Source: Aquamicrobium sp. LC103 (lineage in GTDB: Bacteria > Pseudomonadota > Alphaproteobacteria > Rhizobiales > Rhizobiaceae). From it: a DNA stretch of 64,000 nucleotides. A program made the position numbers and the translations under genes. Below the pieces are notes generated by a model that saw only the letters and a list, made by a program, of their open reading frames with translations, ran no database searches and was not told the origin of the DNA. The stretch spans positions 186,001 through 250,000 of the forward strand of contig NZ_LBCQ02000012.1 of assembly GCF_001014615.2 (NCBI RefSeq), written 5' to 3'. This document shows, piece after piece, positions 1-10,089 of this stretch; position 1 is the stretch's first letter; every line of letters starts with the position of its first letter.

Positions 1-70
1 GGTCGGTCGCGACGCGATCCTCGCCGGCGTTGCGGCGCGTTTCTACGGCATAGAGGAGAAGCGTCGATGA
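1..70 (+). CDS. C-terminal end of an amidohydrolase-like protein (partial)
   Basis: The window opens inside a reading frame that runs from base 2 to a TGA at 68-70 and ends in [16 protein letters not shown] tail of the form A-x-x-FYG is typical of amidohydrolase_2 family lactonases, and the downstream genes make an L-fucono-lactonase the natural guess. The stop overlaps the ATG of the next gene (ATGA at 67-70), so the two are translationally coupled. Only about 22 residues are visible, so the family is an inference from a short tail plus context. Confidence 0.5.
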   Translation, partial: VGRDAILAGVAARFYGIEEKRR

Positions 71-1596
71 CCGCTCCTCTCGTTTCCATGACCGGCATCG
101 ACAAGACTTTCCCCGGCGTGCGTGCGCTGAAGAATGCCCATTTCGAGCTACGGGCAGGCGAGGTGCATGCGCTGATGGGCGAGAACGGCGCCGGCAAATC
201 CACCTTGATGAAGATCCTGGCCGGCATCTACGCGCGTGATGCCGGCTCCGTTCTGATCGACGGCGAGCCCGCAGACATCGGCACGCCGCGCGCCGCCCAA
301 TCGCTCGGGATCGGCATCATCCATCAGGAACTGAGCCTGATGCCCGATCTGAGCGCGGCACAGAACATCCTGATCGGGCGCGAGCCGCGCCGCGCCGGCG
401 GCTTGCTTTTGGACGAGGCCGCGCTCAATGCACGGGCCTCGGAAATCCTCCGGAGCATGCATCTCGCGCTCGACCCCCGCACCGAGGTGCGGGGGCTCAC
501 CATCGCCAGACAGCAGATGGTCGAGATCGCCAAGGCGCTGTCCTACCGGTCGCGCGTTCTCGTCATGGACGAACCGACGGCCGCGCTGAACGACGCGGAG
601 ATCAACGAACTCTTCGCCATCATTCGGCAATTGCGCGGCGAGGGCGTCGGCATCGTCTACATCTCGCACAAGATGGACGAATTGAAGCGCATCGCCGACC
701 GCGTCACCGTCATGCGGGACGGGGAGACCGTCGGAACCCTGCCGGCCGCCGACACGCCGGTCGAGACGATCATATCGATGATGGTCGGCCGCAAGCTTTC
801 CGAGGAAACCGCGGCCATACCCGACCTCGATGAAACCGACGTGGTTCTGGAAGTCAGGGGACTGAGACGCGGCAGGGAAATCCGCGACGTCGGCTTCTCG
901 GTGCGGCGCGGCGAGATATTGGGCTTTGCCGGCCTGATGGGAGCAGGCCGAACCGAGGTCGCTCGCGCCATTTTCGGAGCCGATCCGATCGATGCGGGCG
1001 AGATTTTCGTGCGTGGGCGAAAGGTGACGATCCGGCAGCCGCGGGATGCCGTGCGGGCGGGGATCGGCTATCTCTCGGAGGACCGGAAGAACTTCGGCCT
1101 CGCCACCGGCATGGACGTGCGCAACAACATCGCGCTCGCGAGCCTCTCGCGCTTCACCGGCGCCGGAGGTGTCCTGAAGGAGGCCGCGATGCACGAAGCA
1201 GCGGTCGCCTACATCGACAGGCTTGCGATCAAGACGCCGTCCGACAGGCAGGAGGCGCGGCTGCTTTCGGGCGGCAACCAGCAGAAGGTGGTGATCGCCA
1301 AATGGCTGCTGCGCGATTGCGATATCCTGATCTTCGACGAGCCGACGCGGGGCATCGACGTGGGCGCGAAGAGCGAAATCTACAAGCTGCTCAACGCGCT
1401 CGCCGCGCAGGGGCGCGCCGTCATCATGATTTCCTCGGAACTGCCGGAGATCCTGCGGCTCAGCCATCGCATCGCGGTCATGTGCGAGGGCAGGCTGACC
1501 GGCTTCCTGCCAGGCGGCGCTTCCCAGGAGGAAATCATGCGGCTGGCGACACGACGCAATACGGTGGAACGCGAGGTGGATCCGGCATCGCGATGA
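67..1596 (+). CDS. Sugar ABC importer ATP-binding protein, RbsA/XylG type
   Basis: This 509-residue protein has two fused nucleotide-binding domains, the hallmark of the CUT2 (ribose-type) importers. The first domain shows Walker [10 protein letters not shown] at residues 38-46, a Q-loop HQE and Walker B VLVMDEP. The second has a degenerate Walker A (GLMGAGRTE), a full signature LSGGNQQK and Walker [13 protein letters not shown]; this asymmetry is usual for the family. It energises uptake through the permease that follows and sits at the cytoplasmic face. It is coupled by ATGA to the gene before it. The neighbouring fuconate genes suggest L-fucose as substrate; that is inference. Confidence 0.93.
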   Translation: MTAPLVSMTGIDKTFPGVRALKNAHFELRAGEVHALMGENGAGKSTLMKILAGIYARDAGSVLIDGEPADIGTPRAAQSLGIGIIHQELSLMPDLSAAQNILIGREPRRAGGLLLDEAALNARASEILRSMHLALDPRTEVRGLTIARQQMVEIAKALSYRSRVLVMDEPTAALNDAEINELFAIIRQLRGEGVGIVYISHKMDELKRIADRVTVMRDGETVGTLPAADTPVETIISMMVGRKLSEETAAIPDLDETDVVLEVRGLRRGREIRDVGFSVRRGEILGFAGLMGAGRTEVARAIFGADPIDAGEIFVRGRKVTIRQPRDAVRAGIGYLSEDRKNFGLATGMDVRNNIALASLSRFTGAGGVLKEAAMHEAAVAYIDRLAIKTPSDRQEARLLSGGNQQKVVIAKWLLRDCDILIFDEPTRGIDVGAKSEIYKLLNALAAQGRAVIMISSELPEILRLSHRIAVMCEGRLTGFLPGGASQEEIMRLATRRNTVEREVDPASR

Positions 1597-1618
1597 AAAT
1601 CGAGCACGGGAGGACGAG

Positions 1619-2617
1619 TTGACGACAGCCGTTTCACAGCCGGGCGCTGCCTCCGGCCCACGTCTTTCGGGCGCGCATCATCGGCTCCTTGCCTTTGCGA
1701 GCCTGATCGTCCTCGTCGTCGGCTTCAGCCTCGCGTCGCCGAACTTCATGCAGACGAGCAACGTCATCGCCATCCTTCAGGCGACCTCGGTCAATGGAGT
1801 GCTGGCGATCGCGGCGACGCTGGTCATCATTACCGGCGGCATCGACCTGTCCGTCGGTACGCTCATGACCTTCTGCGCCGTCATCGCCGGCGTCGTGCTG
1901 ACCTATTGGGGCTTGCCGCTGCCCTTCGGCATAGCCGCCGCAATACTGGCCGGTGCCGCGGCCGGGCTTTGCTCCGGCACCTTCGTCGCCAAGCTCAAGG
2001 TGCCGCCCTTCATCGCCACGCTCGGCATGATGCTCATCCTGAAGGGGCTTTCGCTGGTCATCTCCGGCACGCGGCCGATCTATTTCAACGAGACGCCGGG
2101 TTTCACGCAGATCGCCCAGGGCTCGATCGTCGGCAGGATCATTCCGGCCGTGCCGCTGCCGAACGGCGTGCTGATCCTCTTTCTGGTCGCGATAGTGGTC
2201 AGTTTCATCCTGTCGAAGACCGCGCTCGGGCGCTACACATTCGCGCTCGGCTCGAACGAAGAGGCGGTGCGTCTGTCCGGCGTCAACACGGAACGCTGGA
2301 AGATCGCGGTCTACGCTCTCGCCGGCTCGATCTGCGGGGTTGCGGGGCTCCTGATCGCATCGCGGCTGAACTCTGCGCAGCCGGCGCTCGGCCAGGGCTA
2401 CGAGCTCGACGCGATCGCCGCGGTGGTCATCGGCGGCACGTCGCTGTCCGGCGGCAGGGGCACCATTCTCGGAACGCTGATCGGCGCGCTGATCATGAGC
2501 GTGCTGGCAAACGGCCTGCGCATCCTTTCGGTCGCGCAGGAATGGCAGACCGTCGTCACCGGATCGATCATCATTCTCGCCGTCTATGTCGACATGCTGC
2601 GCCGGCGGAAGCTTTAG
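1619..2617 (+). CDS. Sugar ABC importer permease, RbsC type
   Basis: A 332-residue polytopic membrane protein of the branched-chain amino acid/ribose permease family, with long hydrophobic stretches throughout and the conserved segment GGIDLSVGTLM in the first third. It would form the homodimeric channel for the RbsA-type ATPase. Translation starts at a TTG at 1619, preceded by GGGAGGA at a suitable distance; no closer ATG fits. It lies 22 bases after the ATPase stop and before the binding-protein gene, so these three form one importer operon. Confidence 0.92.
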   Translation: MTTAVSQPGAASGPRLSGAHHRLLAFASLIVLVVGFSLASPNFMQTSNVIAILQATSVNGVLAIAATLVIITGGIDLSVGTLMTFCAVIAGVVLTYWGLPLPFGIAAAILAGAAAGLCSGTFVAKLKVPPFIATLGMMLILKGLSLVISGTRPIYFNETPGFTQIAQGSIVGRIIPAVPLPNGVLILFLVAIVVSFILSKTALGRYTFALGSNEEAVRLSGVNTERWKIAVYALAGSICGVAGLLIASRLNSAQPALGQGYELDAIAAVVIGGTSLSGGRGTILGTLIGALIMSVLANGLRILSVAQEWQTVVTGSIIILAVYVDMLRRRKL

Positions 2618-2716
2618 GGAGGATTCCGCGCCGGACGGGCGCCAAGGACTTCGAAGAGGACGATGAGCGTCCCGGAGAGACAGGCAGGAAAGCGTACAAC
2701 CAAGGAGGAAATGGGA

Positions 2717-3658
2717 ATGTTTACAAGACGAACCATGCTCGGCGCGCTCGGCGCCGTCGCGATGCTGGGCGCAAGCGTACCGGCCATGGCCCAGGAAACC
2801 TATGTCGCGCTCATCTCGAAGGGCTTCCAGCATCAGTTCTGGCAGGCGGTGAAGGCGGGAGCGGACAAGGCGGCCGCCGAACTCGGCGTGACCGTTACCT
2901 TCGAAGGGCCGGACACGGAAGCTCAGGTCGACCGTCAGATCGACATGCTGGCGGCGGCGCTGGCGAAGAAGCCCGCCGCCATCGGCTTCGCCGCGCTCGA
3001 CAGCCAGGCCGCGATCCCGCTGCTCCAGCAGGCTAAGGACGCGGGAATACCGGTCGTCGCCTTCGACTCGGGCGTGGAATCCGACATTCCCGTCTCGACC
3101 GCCTCGACCGACAACATCGCCGCCGCCGCGCTCGCGGCGGACAAGATGGCCGAGCTCATCGGCGGCGAAGGCAAGATCGCGCTCGTCGTCCACGACCAGA
3201 CCAGCCGCACCGGCATCGACCGGCGCGACGGCTTCGTCAACCGCATGAAGGAGGCCTACCCGAAAATCGAGATCGTCTCGATCCAGTATGGCGGCGGCGA
3301 CCATCTGCAATCGACCGAGATCACCAAGTCGATCCTGCAGGCCAATCCCGACCTGAAAGGCATTTTCGGCGCGAATGAAGGTTCGGCGATCGGCGTCGTC
3401 AACGGCGCGCGCGAGCTCAACCGGCAGCTCGTGATCATCGGCTACGATTCCGGCGCGCAGCAGAAGCAGGCGATCCGTGACGGGCTGATGGCCGGCGCGA
3501 TCACGCAGAACCCTGTCGGAATCGGCTACGAGACGGTCGTTGCGGCGGTGAAGGCCGCCAAGGGCGAGGGGGTGGAGAAGAGCATCGACACCGGCTTCTT
3601 CTACTACGACAAGTCGAACATCGACGATCCGGAGATCGCCGCGGTTCTCTACGACTGA
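2717..3658 (+). CDS. Periplasmic sugar-binding protein of the ABC importer
   Basis: A periplasmic binding protein of the ribose/LacI fold family (Peripla_BP_4), about 313 residues. The N-terminus MFTRRTMLGALGAVAML, ending in AMA before QETY, is a signal peptide; the RR pair hints at possible Tat export. I chose the ATG at 2717 because AAGGAGGA (2702-2709) is about seven bases upstream. The ATG at 2711 is too close to it, and an upstream frame start at 2663 would add an unlikely leader. It captures the sugar and delivers it to the preceding permease. A strong hairpin follows the stop codon. Confidence 0.9.
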   Translation: MFTRRTMLGALGAVAMLGASVPAMAQETYVALISKGFQHQFWQAVKAGADKAAAELGVTVTFEGPDTEAQVDRQIDMLAAALAKKPAAIGFAALDSQAAIPLLQQAKDAGIPVVAFDSGVESDIPVSTASTDNIAAAALAADKMAELIGGEGKIALVVHDQTSRTGIDRRDGFVNRMKEAYPKIEIVSIQYGGGDHLQSTEITKSILQANPDLKGIFGANEGSAIGVVNGARELNRQLVIIGYDSGAQQKQAIRDGLMAGAITQNPVGIGYETVVAAVKAAKGEGVEKSIDTGFFYYDKSNIDDPEIAAVLYD

Positions 3659-3664
3659 TTGCGA

Positions 3665-3691
3665 GCGGCGCCAGGAATTTCCCGGCGCCGC
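3665..3691 (+). terminator. Intercistronic hairpin after the binding-protein gene
   Basis: GCGGCGCC at 3665-3672 pairs perfectly with GGCGCCGC at 3684-3691, and GGAA/TTCC inside the loop can extend the stem. There is no T-run, so full termination is unlikely. A stable stem just behind a binding-protein gene usually protects the upstream mRNA and lowers expression of distal genes; that role here is inference. Confidence 0.5.
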
Positions 3692-3706
3692 CCTTCCAGG
3701 AAACTG

Positions 3707-5011
3707 ATGCTCGACAGGCTCCCACCGGACACCATCATGACCCATATCGTCGACATGCAGGTGCTCGACCTGCGCTTTCCGACATCGCTTCACCTCGACG
3801 GTTCGGACGCGATGAATCCAGATCCCGACTATTCGGCGGCCTATGTGATATTGAAGACCGACGGCAGCCATGAAGGCCACGGGCTGACCTTCACCATCGG
3901 GCGTGGCAACGACATCTGCTGCGCGGCGATCGAGGCCATGCGCCATCTCGTCGTCGGACTCGACATGGCGGAAGTCGCCGCCGACATGGGCGCCTTCTGG
4001 CGGCACGTAACCTCGGACAGCCAGCTGCGCTGGATCGGCCCCGACAAGGGCGCCATTCATCTCGCCACCGGCGCGATCGTCAACGCGGTTTGGGATCTGT
4101 GGGCGAAGATCGCGGGCAAGCCGATCTGGCGTCTGGTGGCGGATATGAGCCCGGAGGAGCTCGTCCGCTGCATCGACTTTCGCTACATCACCGATTGCAT
4201 CACGCGCGAGGAGGCGCTGTCCCTTCTCAAGGAGAAGGCAGAGGGAAAGGCCGAGCGCATCGCCGTCCTCGAGCGCGAGGGCTATCCCTGCTACACGACC
4301 TCGGCAGGCTGGCTCGGCTACGAGGACGAGAAGCTGCGCCGGCTCTGCCGCGAGGCGGTGGAGGCGGGCTTCGACCATGTCAAGCTCAAGGTCGGGCGCG
4401 ACCGCGCCGACGACATCAGGCGGTTGCGGATCGCGCGCGAGGCGCTGGGGCCGGACCGCAAGCTGATGATCGACGCGAACCAGGTCTGGGAAGTCGGGGA
4501 AGCGATCGACTGGGTCCGCGATCTCGCCTTCGCGAAGCCCTGGTTCATCGAGGAGCCGACCAGCCCCGACGACGTCGAGGGACATCGCCGGATCCGCAAG
4601 GGCGTCGCGCCCGTGCAGGTGGCGACCGGCGAGATGTGCCAGAACCGCATCATGTTCAAGCAGTTCATCATGCGCGGCGCGATCGACGTCGTGCAGATCG
4701 ACGCCTGCCGGCTTGGCGGCGTCAACGAGGTGCTGGCCGTGCTTCTGATGGCGGCAAAATACGACCTGCCGGTGTGCCCGCATGCGGGAGGCGTGGGACT
4801 TTGCGAGTATGTCCAGCATCTGGCGATGATCGACTATGTCGCGATCGCCGGCACGCGCGAGGGCAGGGTGGTGGAGTATGTCGACCACCTGCACGAACAT
4901 TTTCTCGATCCCTGCGTTATCCGTGGCGCCGCCTATATGCCGCCGTCGGCTCCCGGCTTCTCGATCGAGATGAAGCCGGCTTCGCGTGCGGCGCATCTGT
5001 TCGCAGGCTGA
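3707..5011 (+). CDS. fucD: L-fuconate dehydratase, enolase superfamily
   Basis: This protein of about 434 residues is a mandelate-racemase subgroup enolase that closely matches L-fuconate dehydratases (L-fuconate to 2-keto-3-deoxy-L-fuconate plus water). It keeps the family stretches [29 protein letters not shown] and TSPGWLGY-like [13 protein letters not shown]. It also keeps the KxK acid/base motif (KLKVG), metal ligands in IDANQ and IEEPTSPDD and the Glu of ATGEM, and the His of [11 protein letters not shown]. The usual GEH reads GEM here. Two starts are possible: ATG 3707 has AGGAAA upstream, while ATG 3737 fits the family N-terminus better. It follows the importer and precedes the SDR. 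Confidence 0.92.
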   Translation: MLDRLPPDTIMTHIVDMQVLDLRFPTSLHLDGSDAMNPDPDYSAAYVILKTDGSHEGHGLTFTIGRGNDICCAAIEAMRHLVVGLDMAEVAADMGAFWRHVTSDSQLRWIGPDKGAIHLATGAIVNAVWDLWAKIAGKPIWRLVADMSPEELVRCIDFRYITDCITREEALSLLKEKAEGKAERIAVLEREGYPCYTTSAGWLGYEDEKLRRLCREAVEAGFDHVKLKVGRDRADDIRRLRIAREALGPDRKLMIDANQVWEVGEAIDWVRDLAFAKPWFIEEPTSPDDVEGHRRIRKGVAPVQVATGEMCQNRIMFKQFIMRGAIDVVQIDACRLGGVNEVLAVLLMAAKYDLPVCPHAGGVGLCEYVQHLAMIDYVAIAGTREGRVVEYVDHLHEHFLDPCVIRGAAYMPPSAPGFSIEMKPASRAAHLFAG

Positions 5012-5800
<789 letters not shown>

Positions 5801-5817
5801 ACGCGCGTCGAGGCTTT

Positions 5818-6798
5818 TCAAAGCGCGTTTATTCTATCGACGAGCCCCTCCGGCCAATCGCCCGACAGCGGCGATTCCAGATACGTCTTGTTTGCATGGG
5901 TCTGGAACGCGGCGACATCGGGCGTGTAGACTTCGAGCCCTTCTTTCTTGAAGAACTCGATCAGTTCCTTTTCCTGCTCCAGATATTGGCCATTGCTCCA
6001 TTCGAAGGCGGCGTTCGCGGCTTCCCGCATCCTCGCCTGTTGCTCGGGCGCGAGCGCATCGAATTTCTTGGCGTTTATCAAGAGCATGCCGAACCCGACA
6101 TTGTGAGCGGTCAGCACGATCTGATCTGTGACTTCATGAAACTTCATCAACTTGTTGTTGGGCAATGGATTGTCCTGCCCGTCGATGGCGCCGGTCTGCA
6201 AGCCGGTATAGGTTTCGGCATAGGGCATCGGAGTCGGATTGGCGCCGATCGCCTGTCCCAGGAACTGCCAGGCCTCCCCGTCGGGCATGCGGAGTTTCAC
6301 GCCTGCGAGGTCTTCAGGCACGTCGATCTTTTTGTCACCCTTCAAATTGACGTGGCGCGTGCCGTAATAGGCGGGAGCGAGAATGACGACGCCGGCCTGT
6401 TCCCTGGCCATCTTCTTGAACTCGTCGCCGATTTCGCTTTCGAAGATCGCTTTCATATGGGCCGCATCGCGCACGAGATATGCCGCGGACAAGATGCTGA
6501 AGGCAGGTACCTGTTTCGCAAGGTCCGACGGCGGCAGTAACGCCATATCCAGATTGCCGCGCTGCACGGCGACGAGTTCGGAGCCCTGCTTGAACAGCGT
6601 GCCGTTAAAATAGGGTTCGAACTTGAACTCGTCGCCGAGTTGCTTGGCGAAGATGTCCACCAGGGCCACGGATCGTGGCGCGTCGGCGGTCGTTACATCC
6701 GAAAAGCGCAGGGCGATCTGGTCCGCTGCTTCCGCCATTCCCGTCATCATCGTGGCGGCGGCAAGCGCCAGCGCCGCCCGTCTCGTTAGGTTTCTCAT
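5818..6798 (-). CDS. TRAP transporter solute-binding protein (DctP family), second receptor
   Basis: A 326-residue DctP/SBP_bac_7 protein with signal peptide MRNLTRRAALALAAATMM ending near AEA-ADQ. It carries the family core LRMPDGEAWQFLGQAIGANP and TYTGLQTGAIDGQDNPL, which surrounds the carboxylate-binding arginine. It is the last gene of the minus-strand operon that begins at 12156 and is clearly paralogous to the receptor at 10090-11076; both end in WPEGL-x-x-x-INAL. No second membrane pair is present, so it probably shares the DctQM pair upstream. Ligand unknown; a quinate/shikimate-type acid is suggested by context. Confidence 0.92.
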   Translation of the reverse strand: MRNLTRRAALALAAATMMTGMAEAADQIALRFSDVTTADAPRSVALVDIFAKQLGDEFKFEPYFNGTLFKQGSELVAVQRGNLDMALLPPSDLAKQVPAFSILSAAYLVRDAAHMKAIFESEIGDEFKKMAREQAGVVILAPAYYGTRHVNLKGDKKIDVPEDLAGVKLRMPDGEAWQFLGQAIGANPTPMPYAETYTGLQTGAIDGQDNPLPNNKLMKFHEVTDQIVLTAHNVGFGMLLINAKKFDALAPEQQARMREAANAAFEWSNGQYLEQEKELIEFFKKEGLEVYTPDVAAFQTHANKTYLESPLSGDWPEGLVDRINAL

Positions 6799-6834
6799 CG
6801 GCTTCTCCTCAAATCTGCAAAATTGGAACGATCT

Positions 6835-7707
6835 TCATCCGAACAGATGTTCAGGAAGCCCTTCGCCGATCCCGTCGATGGCGAAGAGCGCGCCTGCCTG
6901 CGGTTCGGCCGCCAGCTGGTCGGGGGACAGGAACTTGTATGCGCTGGTAACATAGAGGGTCTTCAGGTCGGCCCCTCCGAAACATACGCAGGTCGGGTTT
7001 GTCACCGGCATGGGAACCGATCGGTCCATCCCGCCGTCGGGCCGATAGCGAACGATCCGCGATCCCGCGAAGAAGGCCGTCCACAGGCAGCCGTCAACGT
7101 CGACGCACGCTCCGTCCGGCCGATCGCCGGTTTCGGAATAATCCGCGAATAGACGGCGATTGCTGATCCGGCCGTCGTCGAGGTCGAAGTCGAACGCCCA
7201 TGTCCGGTATCGGCGCGTGTCGGTCAGGTACAGGGTGCGGGCATCGGGAGAAAAGGCGATGCCGTTGGTGACGACGATGTCGTCGAGCATCTTCGTGACG
7301 GTACCGTCGGGATCGACGCGGTAGAGGCTGCCGTTCGGTCGATGGAGTTCATTGTCCATCGTGCCGATCCAGAGACGTCCGCGCGCGTCGACCCGTCCGT
7401 CGTTGAGCCTGTTGTCGAGTCCCTGTTCCACGCGGGCAAAGAGCGTGATGTCGCCTTTGGCGGGATCGAAGAGATGCAGGTCGAGATCGATCGCGACGAG
7501 GCGTTCACTCGTTTTCGTCAGCGCCTGCGACCCCAGCCATGTGCCCGGCATGGAGTGAGCGCCGCTCTCCCCGTTGGCAGGATCGAGGAATTGCAGCTTG
7601 GGCCGTTCTATGTCCACCCACCAGAGCTTGCCTGTGGTGCTGCACCATAGTGGCGTCTCGCCCAATCGGTCCCGGCTGTCGACCACGCATTCGATATGGG
7701 GCCTCAT
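6835..7707 (-). CDS. SMP-30/gluconolactonase/LRE family protein
   Basis: A 290-residue beta-propeller protein of the SMP-30 family, which hydrolyses sugar lactones using a divalent metal. Likely metal ligands are the Glu of RLGETPLW, the Asn of VVTNGIAFSPD and the Asp of RPDGACVDVDG, the usual E-N-D set. There is no signal peptide, so it is cytosolic. It lies 16 bases after the dehydroquinase gene and 36 before the second DctP gene in one operon. Its substrate in a quinate/shikimate setting is unclear; a lactone of a hydroxy acid is possible. Confidence 0.88.
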   Translation of the reverse strand: MRPHIECVVDSRDRLGETPLWCSTTGKLWWVDIERPKLQFLDPANGESGAHSMPGTWLGSQALTKTSERLVAIDLDLHLFDPAKGDITLFARVEQGLDNRLNDGRVDARGRLWIGTMDNELHRPNGSLYRVDPDGTVTKMLDDIVVTNGIAFSPDARTLYLTDTRRYRTWAFDFDLDDGRISNRRLFADYSETGDRPDGACVDVDGCLWTAFFAGSRIVRYRPDGGMDRSVPMPVTNPTCVCFGGADLKTLYVTSAYKFLSPDQLAAEPQAGALFAIDGIGEGLPEHLFG

Positions 7708-7723
7708 CGGCTTCGATACCCGT

Positions 7724-8164
7724 TTATCCGCGTGTCTGCAGCAGCGTCAGCATGGCCCCGACCGCCACGCCGTAGCCGTTCGCGCCGAGGCCGGCTATGA
7801 CCGCCGTGGCCGTCTTCGACACCAGCGAATTGTGATAGATCGCTTCGCGCCGGTGGATGTTGGAGATGTGCAGTTCGATGATCGGACCTGGAAACATCTT
7901 AAGCGCGTCGAGAATGGCAATCGAGGTGAAGGTGAAGGCTGCTGGATTGATGATGATGCCAGCACCTTCGTCGGTCGCCTCGTGTATCCACCCGATGATT
8001 TCGTGCTCGGCGTTGGACTGGTGGAAGCGGAGCGGACGATCGCCGGCAGCTTCCCGGCACATGGCTTCGACTTCGGCAAGGGTCGTGCGACCGTAGATTT
8101 CCGGCTCGCGCTTGCCGAGGCGGTTAAGGTTCGGGCCGTTGAGGATGTAGATTGGCTTGGTCAT
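7724..8164 (-). CDS. aroQ: Type II 3-dehydroquinate dehydratase
   Basis: A 146-residue dodecamer-type dehydroquinase catalysing 3-dehydroquinate to 3-dehydroshikimate. It has NGPNLNRLG at the start, the mobile loop with REPEIYG (catalytic Arg and Tyr), [14 protein letters not shown] and [11 protein letters not shown] with the catalytic His. Length is standard. Its place in a transporter operon next to other quinate-pathway genes suggests the catabolic isoform rather than the biosynthetic one; type II enzymes serve both. Confidence 0.94.
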   Translation of the reverse strand: MTKPIYILNGPNLNRLGKREPEIYGRTTLAEVEAMCREAAGDRPLRFHQSNAEHEIIGWIHEATDEGAGIIINPAAFTFTSIAILDALKMFPGPIIELHISNIHRREAIYHNSLVSKTATAVIAGLGANGYGVAVGAMLTLLQTRG

Positions 8165-8185
8165 GGACAGTCTTCTGAATGAATC

Positions 8186-9487
8186 TCAGCCCGAATAGCC
8201 GAACAGGCGCGGGACGAAGAGGACGATTCCTGGGATGAAGGTGATCAATGCGAGCGCGGTGAGCATGCCGATCAGAAACGGCATGGTATCCCGGACGATC
8301 GCACGCATCGGCGCACCCGAAACGCGGGTAACGACGAAGAGAAGCAGGCCATAGGGCGGCGTGATGAGGCCGAGCATGACGTTGAAGACGACCACGACGC
8401 CGAAATGAACCATGTCGATGCCCAGCGCCTGCGCCGTCGGGATCAGCACCGGCACGATCACGAGAAGGATCGTCGTGCCTTCGAGCAGGCAGCCGAGGAT
8501 CAACAGCACGATATTGACGATCAGCAGGAAGGTCAGCGGCGTCAGATCGAAGCTGAGCAGGAACACGCTGATCGAATTCGGGATGTTCTCGACCGTGACG
8601 ACGTAGTTGAAAACCAACGCGCCCGCGATGAGCATGCCGACCGAGGTCGTCATGCGGCCGGCCGACTGCAGGGATGCGTACAATTCGCGAAACCCGACGT
8701 CGCGATGGATCACGGCCGAGACCAGCAGCGCGTAACCCGCCGCCACCGCGGCCGCCTCGGTCGGCGTCATGACGCCGCCGCGCAGGCCGACCAGCAGCAC
8801 GACCGGCAGCATCAGCGCCGGCAGGGCGCGAATGGTGATGCCGGGGATATGCTTCAGCGGCACCGGGGCTTCGGTGGGAAAATTCTGCCGCCTCGCGCTC
8901 CAAGCGACGATCGCCATCTGGCTGATGCAGATGAGCAGTCCCGGCAGGATGCCTGCCAGAAACAGGAAGCCGATCGAGGCATTGGAAACCAGGGAGTAGA
9001 TGACGAGCGGAATGGAAGGCGGGAGAATCGGCGCCATGACGGCGGAGACGGCCGTCAGCGCACCCGCGAAGCTCGGCGTGTATTTTCCGTTCTCGGTCAT
9101 CATCTTCTGCATCATCTTGCCCATGCCCGCCGCATCGGCGATCGCCGAACCGGACATGCCGGCGAAGATGAGGCTCTGCAGCACGTTGACCTGGGCGAGA
9201 CCGCCGCGGAAGCGGCCGACGATGGCATTGCAGAAGTTCAGGAGGCGGATCGTCATCGATCCCGAATTCATCAGCTCGGCCGCCAGGATGAACAGCGGCA
9301 CGGCGAGCATGGTGTAGCTCGTGAACATGCTGTTGAGCAGTTGCTCGGCCGCCGTGCCCATGTCGAGGCCCGCCGCGTAGAGATACAGGATCGACGCGCA
9401 GATCATGGAATGGCCTATGGGAAGGCCGAGGAGGCTCAGCGCCACCAGTGAGGTTATGCAAAGCGTAAAGGGGTCTGAAAGGTTCAT
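8186..9487 (-). CDS. TRAP transporter large permease (DctM family)
   Basis: A 433-residue, roughly 12-helix membrane protein of the DctM family, with AGMSGSAIADAAGMG and LPPSIPLVIY as family landmarks and the C-terminal ITPPYGLLLFV. It couples sodium or proton flow to substrate uptake. The start is the ATG at 9487, which overlaps the stop of the DctQ gene (ATGA); the open frame continues far upstream but has no sense there. It works with the DctQ gene just before it and with the receptors in the same operon. Confidence 0.95.
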   Translation of the reverse strand: MNLSDPFTLCITSLVALSLLGLPIGHSMICASILYLYAAGLDMGTAAEQLLNSMFTSYTMLAVPLFILAAELMNSGSMTIRLLNFCNAIVGRFRGGLAQVNVLQSLIFAGMSGSAIADAAGMGKMMQKMMTENGKYTPSFAGALTAVSAVMAPILPPSIPLVIYSLVSNASIGFLFLAGILPGLLICISQMAIVAWSARRQNFPTEAPVPLKHIPGITIRALPALMLPVVLLVGLRGGVMTPTEAAAVAAGYALLVSAVIHRDVGFRELYASLQSAGRMTTSVGMLIAGALVFNYVVTVENIPNSISVFLLSFDLTPLTFLLIVNIVLLILGCLLEGTTILLVIVPVLIPTAQALGIDMVHFGVVVVFNVMLGLITPPYGLLLFVVTRVSGAPMRAIVRDTMPFLIGMLTALALITFIPGIVLFVPRLFGYSG

Positions 9488-9993
9488 AGACCTGAACTCG
9501 CGGTGGTGGGGTCGACTTCCTTGGGCGCGCGACGCAGGGCTTTCCAAAGAAGCCACCCGTACCGGCAGATCACGGCGACCGCGAAGATCACGTAGATGGA
9601 ATAGAGATAGTCGAAGCGGATCTTGAGATAGGCCGTACGCTCGACCTTCATGAAAGTGACGTAGTCGACGACCGCGGGCAGCGAGAAGATGTAGAGGCCC
9701 AGGAGCGCCAGCGAGCTGAGGATCACCATCACCCGACGCGCCGTCGGACCGACGGCGCCGTAGACCAGGTCGAACCGGATCTCCTCGTTCTCGCGCACGA
9801 CGAAGGCGGCACCCCACAGCACCAGCCATAGCCACATGATGACCGTGAGCTCCGACGTCCAGCCGATGGGGAAATTGAGAAAATAGCGAAAGACGATCTG
9901 GCCGATGAAGGCGAGGAACATGATCCCCAGCATCAGGGCAAGGATGTTCTCGGCGCGTCGGTATAACCAATGCCCGATGCGGGACAGATGCAT
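9484..9993 (-). CDS. TRAP transporter small permease (DctQ family)
   Basis: A protein of about 169 residues with four predicted membrane helices and the DctQ landmarks GQIVFRYFLN and WTSEL followed by WLVLWGAA. It forms the membrane complex with DctM. The ATG at 9993 has GAGAGG a few bases upstream. A GTG six bases earlier is in frame but lies against that site. Its stop overlaps the DctM start by four bases. Confidence 0.93.
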   Translation of the reverse strand: MHLSRIGHWLYRRAENILALMLGIMFLAFIGQIVFRYFLNFPIGWTSELTVIMWLWLVLWGAAFVVRENEEIRFDLVYGAVGPTARRVMVILSSLALLGLYIFSLPAVVDYVTFMKVERTAYLKIRFDYLYSIYVIFAVAVICRYGWLLWKALRRAPKEVDPTTASSGL

Positions 9994-10047
9994 TGCCACC
10001 TCTCAAGGAAAGTGTTCGGTAGCGCACGGCGTCGCGCCGCGCGAAGG

Positions 10048-10078
10048 CGACGTGGCCCGCCATCCGCGGACCACGTCG
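10048..10078 (-). terminator. Hairpin between receptor and DctQ genes
   Basis: CGACGTGG and CCACGTCG form a perfect 8-bp stem at 10048-10055/10071-10078, with CCGC/GCGG able to extend it inward. It sits in the 96-base gap after the first DctP gene. No T-run follows, so it more likely protects the abundant receptor mRNA or attenuates the membrane genes than ends transcription. Confidence 0.5.
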
Positions 10079-10089
10079 ATCTGTTGAAA

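Noticed and set aside
1634-4996. 1120-codon open frame on the minus strand opposite the permease, receptor and fucD genes
   Set aside because: It lies wholly antiparallel to three well-recognised genes, is rich in Arg, His and Asp, and resembles no family. It is a by-product of high GC codon use.
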